This document shows, one piece after another, positions 22,711 through 31,640 of a DNA stretch of 36,270 nucleotides. The stretch lies in contig MU119631.1 of assembly GCA_014904845.1 (NCBI GenBank), positions 1-36,270 of the forward strand, read 5' to 3'. Both the position numbers and the translations under genes were made by a program. Source of the DNA: Acephala macrosclerotiorum (taxonomy: Eukaryota; Ascomycota; Leotiomycetes; Helotiales; Mollisiaceae). The notes under the pieces were generated by a model, which was not told the origin of the DNA, searched no databases, and was given only the letters and a program-made list of their open reading frames with translations. Position 1 is the stretch's first letter, and every line of letters begins with the position of its first letter.

Positions 22711-23698
22711 GTCACCGAGGGACCTAAATTGCGGTGCTTTTGCTGACTGAGTGATCGAAGAGAGGGCTGCCAAATATACCACAGATTGCCAGTCAGCTCG
22801 ATGGACAGAATACATACATTTTGGCCTTTGCGTACCTCGAAAGATTCCCGATCTCATCGTTCCACGAATCGACAAAACAACAGTCTGATCACTGAGTGAG
22901 CTAAATTGCGGTGCATTTGCTGACTGAGTGGCCAAAAATAAACTTGCCGAATATACCATAAATTAACAGTCCACTCAGTAGGTAGAATACACACGGTTTG
23001 ACCTCTGTGCACTTTGGGAGATGTTTAACATCTTTGCTTCATGAATCCATGAATTGATAGTCTGTCACCGAGTGACCTAATTTGGTGCGGTTTTGGTCGC
23101 TGAGTGGTCAAATACGAAACTCCCAGGTTTACCATGAATCACCCATTCACCCAATGAGCAAGATACACTCATTCTTCTCCTAATTTACTTTCAGAGATGC
23201 TTATTGACTATCTTATATGAATTGACACGTCCGTAATCCGTCGGCACTTTGACCACTGAGTGGCCTAAATCCACGTGATTCTGCCCGCTGAGCGAACAAA
23301 CATACAGCTCTCTGATCACTGAGTGAGCTAAATCGCCCTGATTTTGTTCACTGAGTGACCAAAAACATAGCGCTTTAACGGCTGAGATACGATAGATTGA
23401 TGTTTTGACCACTGAGTGAGCTAAATCAACCTGGTTTTGCTGACTGAGTGATCAAGCACACAGCTCTCCAATCCCGGGTACACGACAAACCGACCTTTTG
23501 ACCACCGAGTGAGCTAAATTACCCTGATTTTGCTGACTGAGTGATCAAACACGGAGATCTTTGTTCTCGGGTATATAAGCTGATATTTTGACCACCGAGT
23601 GAGCTAAATTGAGGGGATTTTGCCCACTCAGTGGACAGGCCGATATTCTGGTCACTGAGTGAGCTAAATCAACCTGATTTTGCTGACTGAGTGATCAC
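22711..23698. repeat. Palindromic-element block D, ~90-bp higher-order units
   Basis: About 18 copies of the palindromic family. From about 23240 they form regular units: TTTTGACCACYGAGTGAGC, then TAAAT, about 8 bp such as CAACCTGA, then TTTTGCTGACTGAGTGATC, then 30 to 60 bp of spacer. Units start near 23249, 23313, 23403, 23496, 23585 and 23645. Several spacers share CACAGCTCTC or similar, and units near 22711-22755, 22886-22935 and 23064-23110 are older versions with the same pair order. The two elements of a unit differ consistently from each other, so the pair was amplified as a unit. Confidence 0.87.
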
Positions 23699-24540
23699 AT
23701 CGGTCCACCATCAATCACCAACCCCGTCGATCGCTGCCCTCTTGCCCCTCGCTACTCTGATGGTTCGATTTCCCGAGTCCTCATTAGACTTTCTTGGTAT
23801 AAGAGCACAAGAAGCAGTTGAAATTCTCCGCAAAGGACCCTGAGGACCACAACCATAACTGTCAAGTAACTGCGTATAGTGTTGATGTCGCTATTCATAA
23901 ATTCGCATCTATATAGAGATGATAAGTTCTAATCGTCCAAATCTCCTTGGTTTTTCTTGGCGTATGGCTACAACGGTTAGAGATCGGACGCCATCCTTAT
24001 CGCAGAACTCAAGTCTAGAAAGGAAGCCAAAAGAATGGAAGAGTAATGAACAAAGGACTTGGTTGATAGTACAAAATTCGAGAACCTTACGAAGAGTGGA
24101 AGAAAGAAGGAAGATGATCAATTGAGCTGCACCTCCACACTGTAACCTTCGATTTCCGTCTTGGTACCACACCTTGGTAACACTATCACGCTTATGATTA
24201 CGAAGATAAGAGCCAGTACCAAGCAACCCCAAGCTCGCACTTCCACGGAAAGCTCGGTGTACTGCCGACGGTGTCCAAACTCATGTGTATCTTTTCCAGT
24301 GGCCAACGCGCGAGACTGACTACAGAAGCATAAGAGTTGATTATGCACGATACAGAGGCTCGATAAAAGGATAATATACTTTGTTCTCTTGGAAATTTTT
24401 GTGTTTTTTGTATCTTGTTTGCAAGCTCGAGTAGTCGAATCATCGATATCAATAGTTTAGCCGAACTTTCAGTCGCGAAGGACGAAGACGAAGATGCTTA
24501 TTAGAAGCTCGCTCTAACTCCATCCTCCTCCTTATACTTG
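23699..24540. other. No supported gene; short frame with a hydrophobic segment
   Basis: A minus frame at 24118-24348 includes a strongly hydrophobic stretch, CLVLALIFVIISVIVLP, that could span a membrane, but the frame is short, lacks recognisable flanks and overlaps another minus frame. The plus-strand string GGTTCGATTTCCC near 23762 resembles a tRNA B box without a matching A box. I see no gene I can support. Confidence 0.35.
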
Positions 24541-24840
24541 GGGTCGGCAATAGCCGCGTTGTGAAGAGGAGCTGAGTTTTGTCACTCTTTGGTAGTCTGG
24601 AAGTGCTGTCTTGTCGAGCTTATCAATTTGAACAACCATCGCAGCGTCGTACTTGATGTCAACGACGACGGCGTTGCAAAGAGAGGATGAGCTTTGCCAC
24701 TTTTTAGACGGCTGGCGCCTACATCCACATGCTTCTTCGTCGAACTCGTCAAGTTGAGCAACCTTCTCAACTTATCCTTCTCGAAATCCCCGACGACAGC
24801 GTTGCGAAAAAGGCTGAGCTTTATTACTCTTTCGTTAGTT
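24541..24840 (+). repeat. Three-copy tandem repeat, about 120-127 bp
   Basis: Copies begin near 24541, 24661 and 24788. Each contains GCGTTGTGAAGAG, GCGTTGCAAAGAG or GCGTTGCGAAAAA, followed by GAGCTKWRTYACTYTTT. Copies 1 and 2 also share TGYTTCTTGTCGA-like sequence and ATTTGAACAACC or AGTTGAGCAACC. A fourth, more diverged copy lies far away at 28616-28740. Confidence 0.7.
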
Positions 24841-25697
24841 CAACCCTAATCTCACAATCTTTGTTCCAAGGTCGGCTAGTAAGCCTGGCCGCTTCGACTG
24901 AGGCGCTAGTCACCCCTCGGCTCACCGTCGGCTCACTTGAAATGCTTGTGCTACTTGTGCTGCCTGAGGAACCCGAGCAGCCCCTACTACTTACACGTTT
25001 CTAATAGCCTACTTAACTAATGAGGCTAGATATTAGCTTAAAGCCTTTTGACGATTTTCCCCGGAAGCCCAAACAAGTTTCTAAGGATCCTAAACTAGCT
25101 ATAAGTTATTACTTACGATAACCCAATTGTTTAAGCAATAGCCATCCTTTTTTGCCCTGCCTGGTGTGCGGATCCATAGTACTTTTATCATGTGTTTCAC
25201 GTATAAAGACGACTAAGGTAGATTTCATTACGCCAAGTCTTTATTCTCGCCACGTCGAACCCGTAAGTTATATTTCACTTCTCTTCGTAGTTAACTCTTC
25301 AATCCAATAGATAAGAACCAAGTCCCTCTTAAGCCTAGCCTAAGCTCTAAAGATAAACTTTCGAAGCTTGCAGGCCAATGTCTCCGCAAACTCAGCCACG
25401 CTGTCTGTCTTAAATAAACCAACCAACTGCCATCTCTGTCTCCTCGGAGACCCGCCGAGTACTATACACACAATGAGGGGAATTCTACCCCAAAATTCCC
25501 TGGGTTGGTGTCGACGGTATCTAGATTCAGTCGCTGCCGTAATGTGGACTCCATAGTTGTAGGCGACAGCGTCTCTGGAGGCACAGAAGCTCATTGATCT
25601 CCCTCCGCTCTCAGTAAACTTCTTCCCACTTTGTTTTTAATTTCGCATTACTCTCAGAACCAACCTCCAAGCTGCAAGCGCCATCATATTCAGTCTA
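24841..25697. other. No gene seen downstream of the HET gene
   Basis: This stretch lies 3' of the minus-strand HET gene. It has short frames on both strands with no domain. The part from 25010 to 25330 is AT-rich, with many TTAC/TTAG strings. I see no transposon signature or tandem repeat in it. Confidence 0.4.
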
Positions 25698-27038
25698 CTA
25701 TCCCAGATTAAACGTCTCTAGTCTCAGATTGCCTGAGTCGAGATCATCCATAGCTTTTCCTTGCATGTAGCCATGCAAGTATGTGCATCCTCTGAACGCC
25801 CCCAACGATGGATCTTCAAGGTAGCGCGTATCTGGCCCAACGATAACCGGAGAGCTGCAACCTTTCATGACACAAACATGATTTCTCGGTTTTGCGATCG
25901 CATTTGCGATACCTAAGTGTCCATGTTGCGTCATGTATAGCCATCTTCCTCCTCCCAAACATTTCTTGACAGCCGCTAAATATGGTGCAACATAAAATCT
26001 TGCGAGTTCAAGCTGTGAGAAGCTTTGAGCAGATCGTTGAGGAATGAACTCGAAGGGAATTCTTGAAGGACCCTTTAAGAGTACCGAGAAGACCTGATTC
26101 CAATTCGGCGGGGCGACCAAGCCATCGATCGTTCGATTATAGACTAGGGTACGCCACAGCTCCTCTGTTCTTTGCTTCTTTCTTGGACTTTCGTCCTCGA
26201 GAAAGGCCAGCGGACAATTTGTGTCAAAAATGATGTTACACACAGCTTTGATGCTATCAACAAGCTCTATATCGTCCTTGTCCCCGAGCCAATCTGAGGA
26301 ATGGCGTGGGAAGTCGTTAGAAAGTCTTGGGGCACCAACACGGAACTTCCATCTGAGTCGAAGAGGGTTGAGGGGTCCATAGCAGCTTAAGAGGCATTGA
26401 GAGATCACATCAACACGACAGCCTTCGGTATGCAAGGTTGCAAGATGAACCCCGAGCAGGGTATAGAAGCGATTCTCCTTTGATACTATCTTGGCATTCG
26501 CCCAAGTGTTCCTTGCTGCCGAAATATTGTTAACACCGTTGGCGAGTGATAAGTATTGCCAGGTGCTAGTCAATTTGCGAACGCCAAGAGGCCCATAGAA
26601 GAGCTCAGTCCAGGTAGCAGCAATTGTGACCATGGGAGCCTCGTATTCTCCAATTCCCGAGAATAGGAGGAGGTCAAGACTTCCGGTTGTTTCTATAAGA
26701 AACTCAAACGTTTGCAAATAAGCTTTCCAATAAGACACAGAATAGTCAATCGGAAATACCAAGTGCTGACAGTCTGATGCAATACCAACCGGAGCATATA
26801 TCTTGTCTCGAGGATCTGTTGCAAGAGCATTCCAATGACGGGATATCAGGTCGACCAGTCGGCGAGATCCTGAGGGGTTGTGCATCGCAACCCGATTTGC
26901 CTCGAAGAATCCAGGACTACCACTTCCATATTTTGCAGAAGGCTGCGTTCCAAAAAGGGACCACCTTCTTCTTTCAACGTACTTGTACCAGTCGTCGAAG
27001 CCAGTAAATGATGGCCGTCCTTTCATCCAGACAGATTC
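25698..27038 (-). pseudogene. C-terminal part of the HET-domain protein, separated by an in-frame stop
   Basis: This is the same reading frame as the HET domain upstream, continuing after the single TGA at 27039-27041 through four codons (ESVW) and then 442 codons to a stop at 25698. The typical post-HET signature ATDPRDKIYAPVGIASD follows about 60 residues in, then a PIDYS motif, as in fungal HET proteins where the region reads ATDPRDKVYALLGLA and PDYS. The last third has the usual C-terminal pattern: HGHLGIA, VCVMKGCSSPVIV and YLHGYMQGKAMDD. With the TGA read as sense the whole protein would be 761 residues, normal for the family. If the stop is real, this part is not translated with the HET domain. 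No convincing intron could remove it: GT sites occur, but no good branch site precedes a suitable AG. Confidence 0.78.
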
Positions 27039-27983
27039 TCAAGTAACAAGCATGTGCCATCCAACTGAAAGTGACCCACATGTAACAATCAAGTTCTTCG
27101 CACAGGCAATCTCTTGTATCACCCAAACCCTGGTCCAATAGTCTCGTTCAAGCAATTCCAAGAAATTCCTCCAGTGATCCCGATACTGTGGAGTTCCAAT
27201 CGTACTCGTGAACCATTGCTCCGGATCATCCTCAAAGGCTGCCATATTCAAAAACTCCAGAGCAGAATTGGTGCTATGTGATCCCTCTCCCAGCCACACG
27301 ATTACTCTAGAAGCCTGCGAGTATATCTCTCTCATCAATGAGACTTGGCTGCTCCGCTCGGTGTTGTCATCTTGATTGATGCATAGAGCATCGACCCAAA
27401 TATGTCGGGTCGCATTGGTCGAGCGGAGTCGCCTAAGAGCAGCCTCTAAGTTTTTTGTGACATAGATTAAAGAGCTTTTGAACTCAATACATTTGAGGGA
27501 GTGTTTAGGGCCCCAGGTATACGAAAGAGCCTCGAATTCTGGGTGCTGATGAATATAAGCCGGATAAGAAGTGCACACAACAGGTGAAAAACGTTCTCCT
27601 GGTGCAAGAGCAATCAGACGGATCTCCCTCGCTCCTACATCCAATTTATCGTATATTCCAGCGCGTATTTCAGGCCCCTTCGTGACCGCAAGATATTTTC
27701 TCGCGAAGAACAACAAAAGGAAGTCTCCGGTCTTTGTAAGCACTCTGACCCAGAGATCGCGGTTCCAGATTTCCTTGTTGTAAGCCAGGTAACTGGTGAT
27801 AATAAAGAGCATGACCAGTAAAACCACAACGAAAAACGTCATGACACCTAACAGGACAATGTCCGGACTATCTTCGCCAGGGAAAGTTTCGAGTATCAGG
27901 GATCCGCATATAGTTAACATAAAGAATATGCCTCCAAGGATGAGAAATGAAAATGCATACGCAAATTGCTTTAGCAGCGCCAT
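27039..27983 (-). CDS. HET (heterokaryon incompatibility) domain protein with two N-terminal membrane segments
   Basis: HET-domain proteins in ascomycetes trigger cell death or growth arrest when genetically different hyphae fuse. The frame has 314 codons. Residues 12-31 and 42-68 are hydrophobic and long enough to cross a membrane, with an acidic stretch (ETFPGEDSPD) between. The HET domain follows: FEALSYTWGP at about 150-159, RHIWVDALCINQDD at 193-206, VSLMREIYSQASRVIVWLG at 214-232 and YWTRVWVIQEIA at 282-293, with TCG at 301-303. All three classical HET blocks are intact. The first ATG, at 27983, opens right into the first membrane segment, and a shorter start would remove it. The frame ends in TGA at 27039-27041, but homologous sequence goes on in the same frame to 25698. 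Either the gene is a recent pseudogene (CGA to TGA would be one RIP-type change) or a short HET protein is made. Confidence 0.85.
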   Translation of the reverse strand: MALLKQFAYAFSFLILGGIFFMLTICGSLILETFPGEDSPDIVLLGVMTFFVVVLLVMLFIITSYLAYNKEIWNRDLWVRVLTKTGDFLLLFFARKYLAVTKGPEIRAGIYDKLDVGAREIRLIALAPGERFSPVVCTSYPAYIHQHPEFEALSYTWGPKHSLKCIEFKSSLIYVTKNLEAALRRLRSTNATRHIWVDALCINQDDNTERSSQVSLMREIYSQASRVIVWLGEGSHSTNSALEFLNMAAFEDDPEQWFTSTIGTPQYRDHWRNFLELLERDYWTRVWVIQEIACAKNLIVTCGSLSVGWHMLVT

Positions 27984-28615
27984 AATTGAGAATTCCGCAG
28001 TGTCAGAGCCGAAATGTGAACATTGGGTTTCTTACACCTCTTGGTACGTGATGTATTTAGAAAAGTATGTGGAAATACAGTAAACGAGATGCAACCAACG
28101 GAGCTGAGTTATGAAGCTACTTTGAAGCACTTATAGTTTCGCAATTGTCATGTTGCTTGCCAGATGGGGTGGGTAGCATCCTTGTCAAACAAGACCCCTT
28201 GCATATCTGCGACAGCTCGGGTCTAGTCATCCACCGCCACTATTCCTGAGAGGCTGATAACATAGCGGCCCTTCCTGAATCGTTCGTTCCCTATCATCAT
28301 TGGATGTTGGCTTATTCGGTTATAAGGGATCCGAAATAGGATCTGCACTGGAGACAAGATAAGACGAGGAAAGTATAACCGGGCCTCAAGGGGGTTAAAA
28401 CGAGCCCCTTGGTATTAAAATGAGCCTCTTAATGCATGCTCAGGCTGCAGGTAAAGCGGCAGCTGCTCACCCCCGGAGACTAAAACGGAACCAACGAAAG
28501 AAAAAGCCGAGTATAACTATAGTGGCAGTTTGGCGGTAAATACTCAAGTACTTAGTCAGTATCGATCTCGTCAAGGTAAAGTAGCCTTCTCAAAACCTGC
28601 CTACTTAAATTCACC
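27984..28615. other. Upstream region of the HET gene; possible inverted-repeat element near 28380
   Basis: No gene seen. Between about 28370 and 28440 the sequence has GGGCCTCAAGGGG, TTAAAACGAGCCCC and TTAAAATGAGCC, reminiscent of terminal repeats of fungal Tc1/mariner-type elements, but I find no second end or target-site duplication. The region 27984-28140 would hold the HET promoter; no TATA box stands out. Confidence 0.3.
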
Positions 28616-28740
28616 AACGGTATCGTTGTAAAGAGTACAGTTAGATTTGCCATACTTTCGGTAATTTGGTGGTAAGTGCTCAGGTGGAGGCTCGTCAAAC
28701 TCAACAAGTTAAACATCTTCATCTTCAGCGTTAACCAGCA
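28616..28740 (+). repeat. Diverged distant copy of the 24.5-kb tandem repeat
   Basis: ATCGTTGTAAAGAG, ATTTGCCATACTTTCGG, GTAAGTGCTC, CTCGTCAAACTCAACAAGTT and ATCTTCATCTTC appear in the same order as in the unit at 24661-24787, at comparable spacing. This places one copy about 3.8 kb away on the other side of the HET gene. Confidence 0.5.
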
Positions 28741-28779
28741 TGATATTACCATTGTCAGATGTGGAGACATATCAAAGCC

Positions 28780-29450
28780 GGCGTTCACTGTCAACACTAT
28801 TCTAGACCACTGATTGAGACGCATGAACTTGTATTGTCTTCAGGCTGTGCTGAATACGCTTGAGAGCCCCGGTATCGACCTCAGAACCGTGTCAAACTCT
28901 GCTTCACTGGCAACATTATTACGGACTCATGAAGGAGGGGTAGACTTCGGGTAAGCCTACTCTCTGGTATACAATACTTTCGATGCCTACAATGGCTCCC
29001 ACGACGAAAGGGAAGAAAGTTGATCCAAAGACTGACACTCACCTATACAAAGAGACTCACGTCCTGCTGATCAATCCATAGCGATGAGAGAAGATCTTCA
29101 AGTTTCATACGGAAATGCCTTCTTCGCTATTATGGTGCATCTTTATCCCTTCCGTGGGTGGAGTAGGCGCAACCATCTCCGTTGGTGTCTTCGTCTAGCA
29201 GTTGATCCCGACCACTGCTCGATGCACGGTCTTCAGACTGGGTTGCATGCAGCAAGAGCACTGGGATAGTCGGTTCTCTCGTTTTCACTGCCAACATAGT
29301 CAATGATTGCTGTTCTGTGTAGAACATCCATGACATGAGTTCTCATACCGAAATGATCATCGTATGCTGTCTTCAAGTTATATTGAATGCATCCGAGAGC
29401 GCCGAGATAGCGAATGATTACTGTCTCTGTGGAAGACTTCCAAGGCGTTG
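28780..29450. repeat. Weak direct duplication, about 510 bp apart
   Basis: TGTCTTCAGGCTGTGCTGAA (28836) with CTTGAGAGCCCCG (28859) corresponds to TGTCTTCAAGTTATATTGAA (29369) with TCCGAGAGCGCCG (29392). Nearby GTCAACACTATT and GCCAACATAG also correspond. The copies are strongly diverged. No gene is recognised between them; the frames at 29084-29269 (+) and 29233-29520 (-) have no domain. Confidence 0.4.
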
Positions 29451-29710
29451 GCGAAGTGATGGTAGAGAGGCTCGTTGTATGCGAAGGGTTCGGGGGCGTT
29501 GACGGTGAATACAATGACAACGCTGCGAGTGTACCTCACTCTTCTAAACGTCCGGCACTGACTCTGGTGTGGGTTGGACGGTTGAGCTGGACCTTGTGGA
29601 GTGGAGAAGAGTTTGTGAATTCTGGGTGTCTGCCGGGGTAGGTGGAAATAGCTGATTGTTGGCGAAAAAATGAAGCAGCGGGGGTTGGATGGCTGGGGTT
29701 GGGCAAACTT

Positions 29711-29902
29711 TGCCTTGCCAGCTGCAGCGACCTTAGCGTAACAACTACTCTCGACTTCGGCATCTGCCACCATCTGTCCATGAATGATCACCATTTCTAC
29801 GACAGAAGGCTTGCTTCGATCGATGGTCTTGATCTCCTTCACGATGATGGTCCACTCCGTACATCCCATGTTTGTCTGTAGGAATTTCGCCACGAAAGTG
29901 AT
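29711..29902 (-). pseudogene. Relic of a Dicer-like C-terminal dsRNA-binding domain
   Basis: The minus frame holds 64 residues that match the shape of the C-terminal dsRNA-binding region of fungal Dicer-like proteins: FLQTNMGCTEW, a charged stretch, KPSVVEMVIIHGQMVADAE and ESSCYAKVAAAGKA. In Dicer-like proteins the same order is a G-C-x-x-W motif, then a VxxVxxHG strand, then a helix of the type ESSRYAKVxAxxKAL, followed by a Cys-rich tail. Here the Arg before Tyr is Cys, the frame runs past GKA into unrelated Pro-rich sequence, and the Cys tail and all RNase III sequence are absent. The frame is open from 30070 to 29378 (230 codons), but outside 29711-29902 it looks like low-complexity or intron sequence. 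I infer a captured or decayed gene fragment. The family call is from motif memory only. Confidence 0.45.
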
Positions 29903-30802
29903 TGGTGGTGAATGGTGGGTGAGTGCTGGGTGGGGGGAAGTAGCTGGTTGTTGGCGAGGATGAAGTGGTGGTGGTTGAGACAAAGAGATCAGCTGGCCCA
30001 CGCTGAGCACGTACATACTCTGAGTAACCACGTTCGTCAGGGATTGGACCTTCACTTTGAGTGTTTCCATGGGTTAGCGGCACTAGGCGGAACGTTCTTT
30101 CAACCGATCGTCCTTCGTCGGCAGGAGATTCGGAACCTGGGACCCCACGGCTTCAGCTTGCCTTCGCGGTTTGAAAAAAAAGGAGCTGGAGAGTTGTAAC
30201 TGAGAGTTGAAGAGGAATGTGTTGGAAGTCTAACTTGCATCCCAAAAATTTGACGAGACAGTATGTCGGGACTCCGTCTGGGTTTGCTTGGTTCTACAAG
30301 TCATTTTTTGCTGTCCTCTGAGTCACCCACTTGGCTGATAATGTTCTGCCGGTGAGGCCAACTCGACTTGGAGCACTTCCCTTGTCATCCGTGTCAGACA
30401 TTCTTGAATCGGCGTGTCTTAAAGAGGCATTTCATCCACGAAAGACTGAGGTGGCGCCAGACTGAAGAGAAGACAGTCGGGAACCGGTGCCTCAGTAAGG
30501 GCTTTTGCTTCGAAGAGCGAAGAGACGAGGTTTGATGAATTTCACAAGGGGGCTGGTTTTGGGCCCGGGAGGCACCCGTTGCAGCATGTCTCCGAATGCC
30601 CTCCCCAACCATCACGGTTGATCTTCTGAGGTTGTTGTCGTGATTGGATTCCAAGCCGCCTTCCTGCTCGTTATAAAAAGGAATATGGACAAGCTCTCAC
30701 GTGGTCGAACTTGACTCTGGCGAATTTCTGGCGTCTACGTCAGGAACATCAAATGCTTCCTCACCAACCAAGACACCTTTTGTATCACTGTTATTGCCTT
30801 TC
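29903..30802. other. No supported gene
   Basis: The plus strand around 29900-29960 is G-rich (TGGTGGTGAATGGTGGGTGA), which gives long but low-complexity Ser/Thr/Pro frames on the minus strand. Possible splice sites (GTACGTGC near 30011 on the minus strand) could link these to the Dicer-like relic, but nothing upstream of them resembles an RNase III domain. 30090-30800 has only unsupported frames. Confidence 0.35.
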
Positions 30803-31090
30803 GTTTACAAAGTCAGCAAATTCGATATATTTTAGCCCACTGAGTAATCATGGCAGAATAGACCGAACCTGCGTAAGATTTCTGTTCACTCAGTGGATAA
30901 ATTTGGTACGACTCAAGCCACTGAGTGGCTATGACAGAGTAGACTGAAAACTTGCGTGGAATTTTCTGTTTACTGAGTTGGCAAATCCAGTATATTTTAG
31001 CCCGCTGAGTAACTAGGCGGAACCTGCGCAAAATTGCCTGTTCGCAGAGTGGGCAAATTCATTGCATTTCAGCCTACCGAGTAGTCCGGT
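30803..31090. repeat. Palindromic-element block E
   Basis: The smallest block, with seven or eight copies. Examples: TTTAGCCCACTGAGTAATCA (30831-30850), CTGTTCACTCAGTGGATAA (30882-30900), CAAGCCACTGAGTGGCTA (30914-30931) and TTTAGCCCGCTGAGTAAC (30996-31013). Several copies are separated by TGGCAGAATAGACCGAACCTG or its variant, so a ~90-bp unit was locally repeated here too. The arms here favour TTTTAGCC over TTTTGGYC, a block-specific variant. Confidence 0.8.
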
Positions 31091-31116
31091 ATGGAAAATA
31101 GTTCACGAAACGGTCG

Positions 31117-31640
31117 ATGCCTCCTAGCAATACGCTTATTGCCTTGATCTGGGGTGGTGGACATGGAATCAGCAACTCTACTCTAGTCGGTAGAGACTTG
31201 GACGTTTGAAGAAGGTGAGCACGACGTCGCCTCTTCAGCAGCATGCTTATTGCCTTGTTCCGAGGTAGTGGGAGTGAAGATAGTAACTCTGCTCAGACTG
31301 GCGGGGAGGTATTGGGATAGGTGAAGGAATTGAACACGACGTCGCCTCTCTTCGGTGATATGCTTGATGCCTTTCCCGAGATGGTAGGAAATATGATTGT
31401 GAAGATCGTCTGCGCGATCGTCTCGATCACGACTTTTCGTGTCGCTCACAACACTTGGCTTCGAGCTCCTATGCCATCCAGAACTACTCTACTCGCATCC
31501 TCACTGACGGATACTAGCAAAGTCAAGAGTCAACACCTCTCTATCAAGATGCCTGTTGCCCCGTTTGGGGATGCTGAGATGTGGACGCGCGAAAAAGATC
31601 CAAAGTCAACATTTCAGTAGCAGCGTGCTTGTTGCCTTGT
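31117..31640 (+). repeat. Degenerate tandem repeat, about five copies
   Basis: A core like ATGCTTATTGCCTTGTTC recurs at about 31131, 31243, 31360, 31549 and 31625, each followed about 8 bp later by GAGGTAGTGG or a variant. Copies 2 and 3 are preceded by CACGACGTCGCCTC. Steps are 112, 117, 189 and 76 bp, so some copies have gained or lost sequence. The plus frame 31321-31620 lies in the repeat and shows no domain. Confidence 0.65.

Noticed and set aside
23755..23775. GGTTCGATTTCC, close to a tRNA B box
   Set aside because: No A box or cloverleaf can be built from the preceding 60 bases.
24840..24852. Interstitial telomere repeats (CAACCCTAATC here; GGGTTAGGGG near 1720)
   Set aside because: Each is a single isolated unit, as expected by chance.
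27039..27041. Selenocysteine or programmed read-through at the TGA
   Set aside because: Filamentous ascomycetes generally lack selenoprotein machinery, no read-through context such as TGACTA is present, and a single RIP-type change explains it.
29378..30070. A single 230-codon gene on the minus strand
   Set aside because: Only the middle 64 codons look like a protein domain; the rest is Ser/Pro/His low complexity or sequence with intron-like composition, so the whole frame is not a credible protein.
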